From Bacteroidota bacterium (GTDB lineage: Bacteria > Bacteroidota > Bacteroidia > Flavobacteriales > Flavobacteriaceae), in contig CANINJ010000121.1 in assembly GCA_947468985.1 (NCBI GenBank), positions 1-6,189 on the forward strand: DNA of 6,189 bases, written 5' to 3'. This document shows, in pieces, positions 5,861 through 6,189 of the stretch (the stretch's first letter is position 1; the number at the start of each line of letters is the position of its first letter). The position numbers and the translations under genes were made by a program. Under the pieces are notes generated by a model that did not search any database, was not told the DNA's origin, and saw only the letters and a list, made by a program, of their open reading frames with translations.

Positions 5861-6189
5861 CTAAAATGGAACGTCACTATCGTCATCAAAACTATTCAAA
5901 TTACTTCCAAAAGCTTCGTTTGCTGAAGGTAAGTTTTTGGTTTGAAATGGATTATCATCGTGATTCATTTTTGAAGGTAAATCATCAAAACTACCGCTAT
6001 AACTTTCTAAATTTTCAAATTTACCGAGGTTTCCAACAAATTTCAAACGCACACTTTCTAAACTTCCGTTTCTGTGTTTTGCAATAATAAATTCCGCTTG
6101 ACCTTGTGTTGGCGAACTTCCTTCATCATCCCATTCGTCTAATTTGTAATATTCTGGTCTGTAAATAAAGGAAACAATATCCGCATCTT
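5861..6189 (-). CDS. dnaB: Replicative DNA helicase DnaB, C-terminal part (5' end beyond window)
   Basis: The last 108 residues of DnaB, the hexameric helicase that unwinds DNA at the replication fork, are encoded here. The frame stays open to the right edge and reads DADIVSFIYRPEYY, then AEFIIAKHRNGSLESVRLKF and GKFEN. These match the end of the RecA-like ATPase domain (E. coli DnaB has FIYRDEVY, IIGKQRNG, TVRLTF and RFDN there). Many automatic callers would start a small gene at the GTG of VRLKF, but the homology continues upstream without a break. After GKFEN the E. coli protein ends within about a dozen residues. This one continues for roughly 50, a low-complexity Asp/Asn/Ser-rich tail ending FDDDSDVPF. 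That ending resembles the SSB tip. The tail also holds FDDLP and HDDNPF. The catalytic Walker motifs lie outside the window. Confidence 0.93.
   Translation of the reverse strand, partial: DADIVSFIYRPEYYKLDEWDDEGSSPTQGQAEFIIAKHRNGSLESVRLKFVGNLGKFENLESYSGSFDDLPSKMNHDDNPFQTKNLPSANEAFGSNLNSFDDDSDVPF

Noticed and set aside
5861..6052. Separate 63-residue minus-strand gene starting at a GTG
   Set aside because: The same frame continues open and with clear DnaB homology to the window edge, so this is only the end of dnaB.
5824..6087. Plus-strand open frame of 87 codons
   Set aside because: It is antisense to the end of dnaB and its downstream gap, and its composition reflects the complement of the Asp/Asn-rich tail.

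Overview
The window looks like chromosomal DNA from a Flavobacterium-like member of the Bacteroidota. Four things support this: the AT-rich, A/T-ending codon use; the pairing of a TonB-dependent receptor with a DUF4249 lipoprotein; a DnaB C-terminus of the flavobacterial type; and the lack of Shine-Dalgarno-like purine runs before the start codons. There are four confident protein genes. No rRNA, tRNA, CRISPR array or transposase gene was found.

Layout. Positions 1-1156 hold no confident gene. A short open frame runs off the left edge and stops at 88. The stretch 300-780 is filled with C-rich, tandemly duplicated, hairpin-bearing repeats of two related types (R1 and R2). After these come an isolated inverted repeat (798-845), a small hairpin (888-908) and a 103-bp dispersed element (copy A, 977-1079). 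Positions 1157-4358 carry a two-gene plus-strand operon: a 791-residue TonB-dependent receptor and, 4 nt later, a 273-residue DUF4249 lipoprotein. Eighteen bases after the operon lies copy B of the 103-bp element (4377-4479), in the same orientation and exactly 3400 bp from copy A. A hairpin that can terminate both strands follows (4474-4504). Two minus-strand genes then converge on the operon: a 419-residue exported protein of the family customarily named 'asparagine synthetase B' (4526-5785), and upstream of it the 3' end of dnaB, the replicative helicase (5861 to the right edge).

How the genes work together. The receptor and lipoprotein very probably form an outer-membrane uptake unit of unknown substrate. 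The receptor would be the TonB-driven channel, and the lipoprotein an accessory or surface-exposed binding subunit. The dnaB and 'asparagine synthetase B' genes are co-oriented and 75 nt apart, but share no obvious function. The second probably has its own promoter.

Most worth a second look: the direct repeats bracketing the uptake operon; the REP-like repeat cluster; the exported protein that shows none of the features of asparagine synthetase; and the DnaB tail, which ends like the acidic tip of single-stranded DNA-binding protein (SSB) and carries two further similar motifs.
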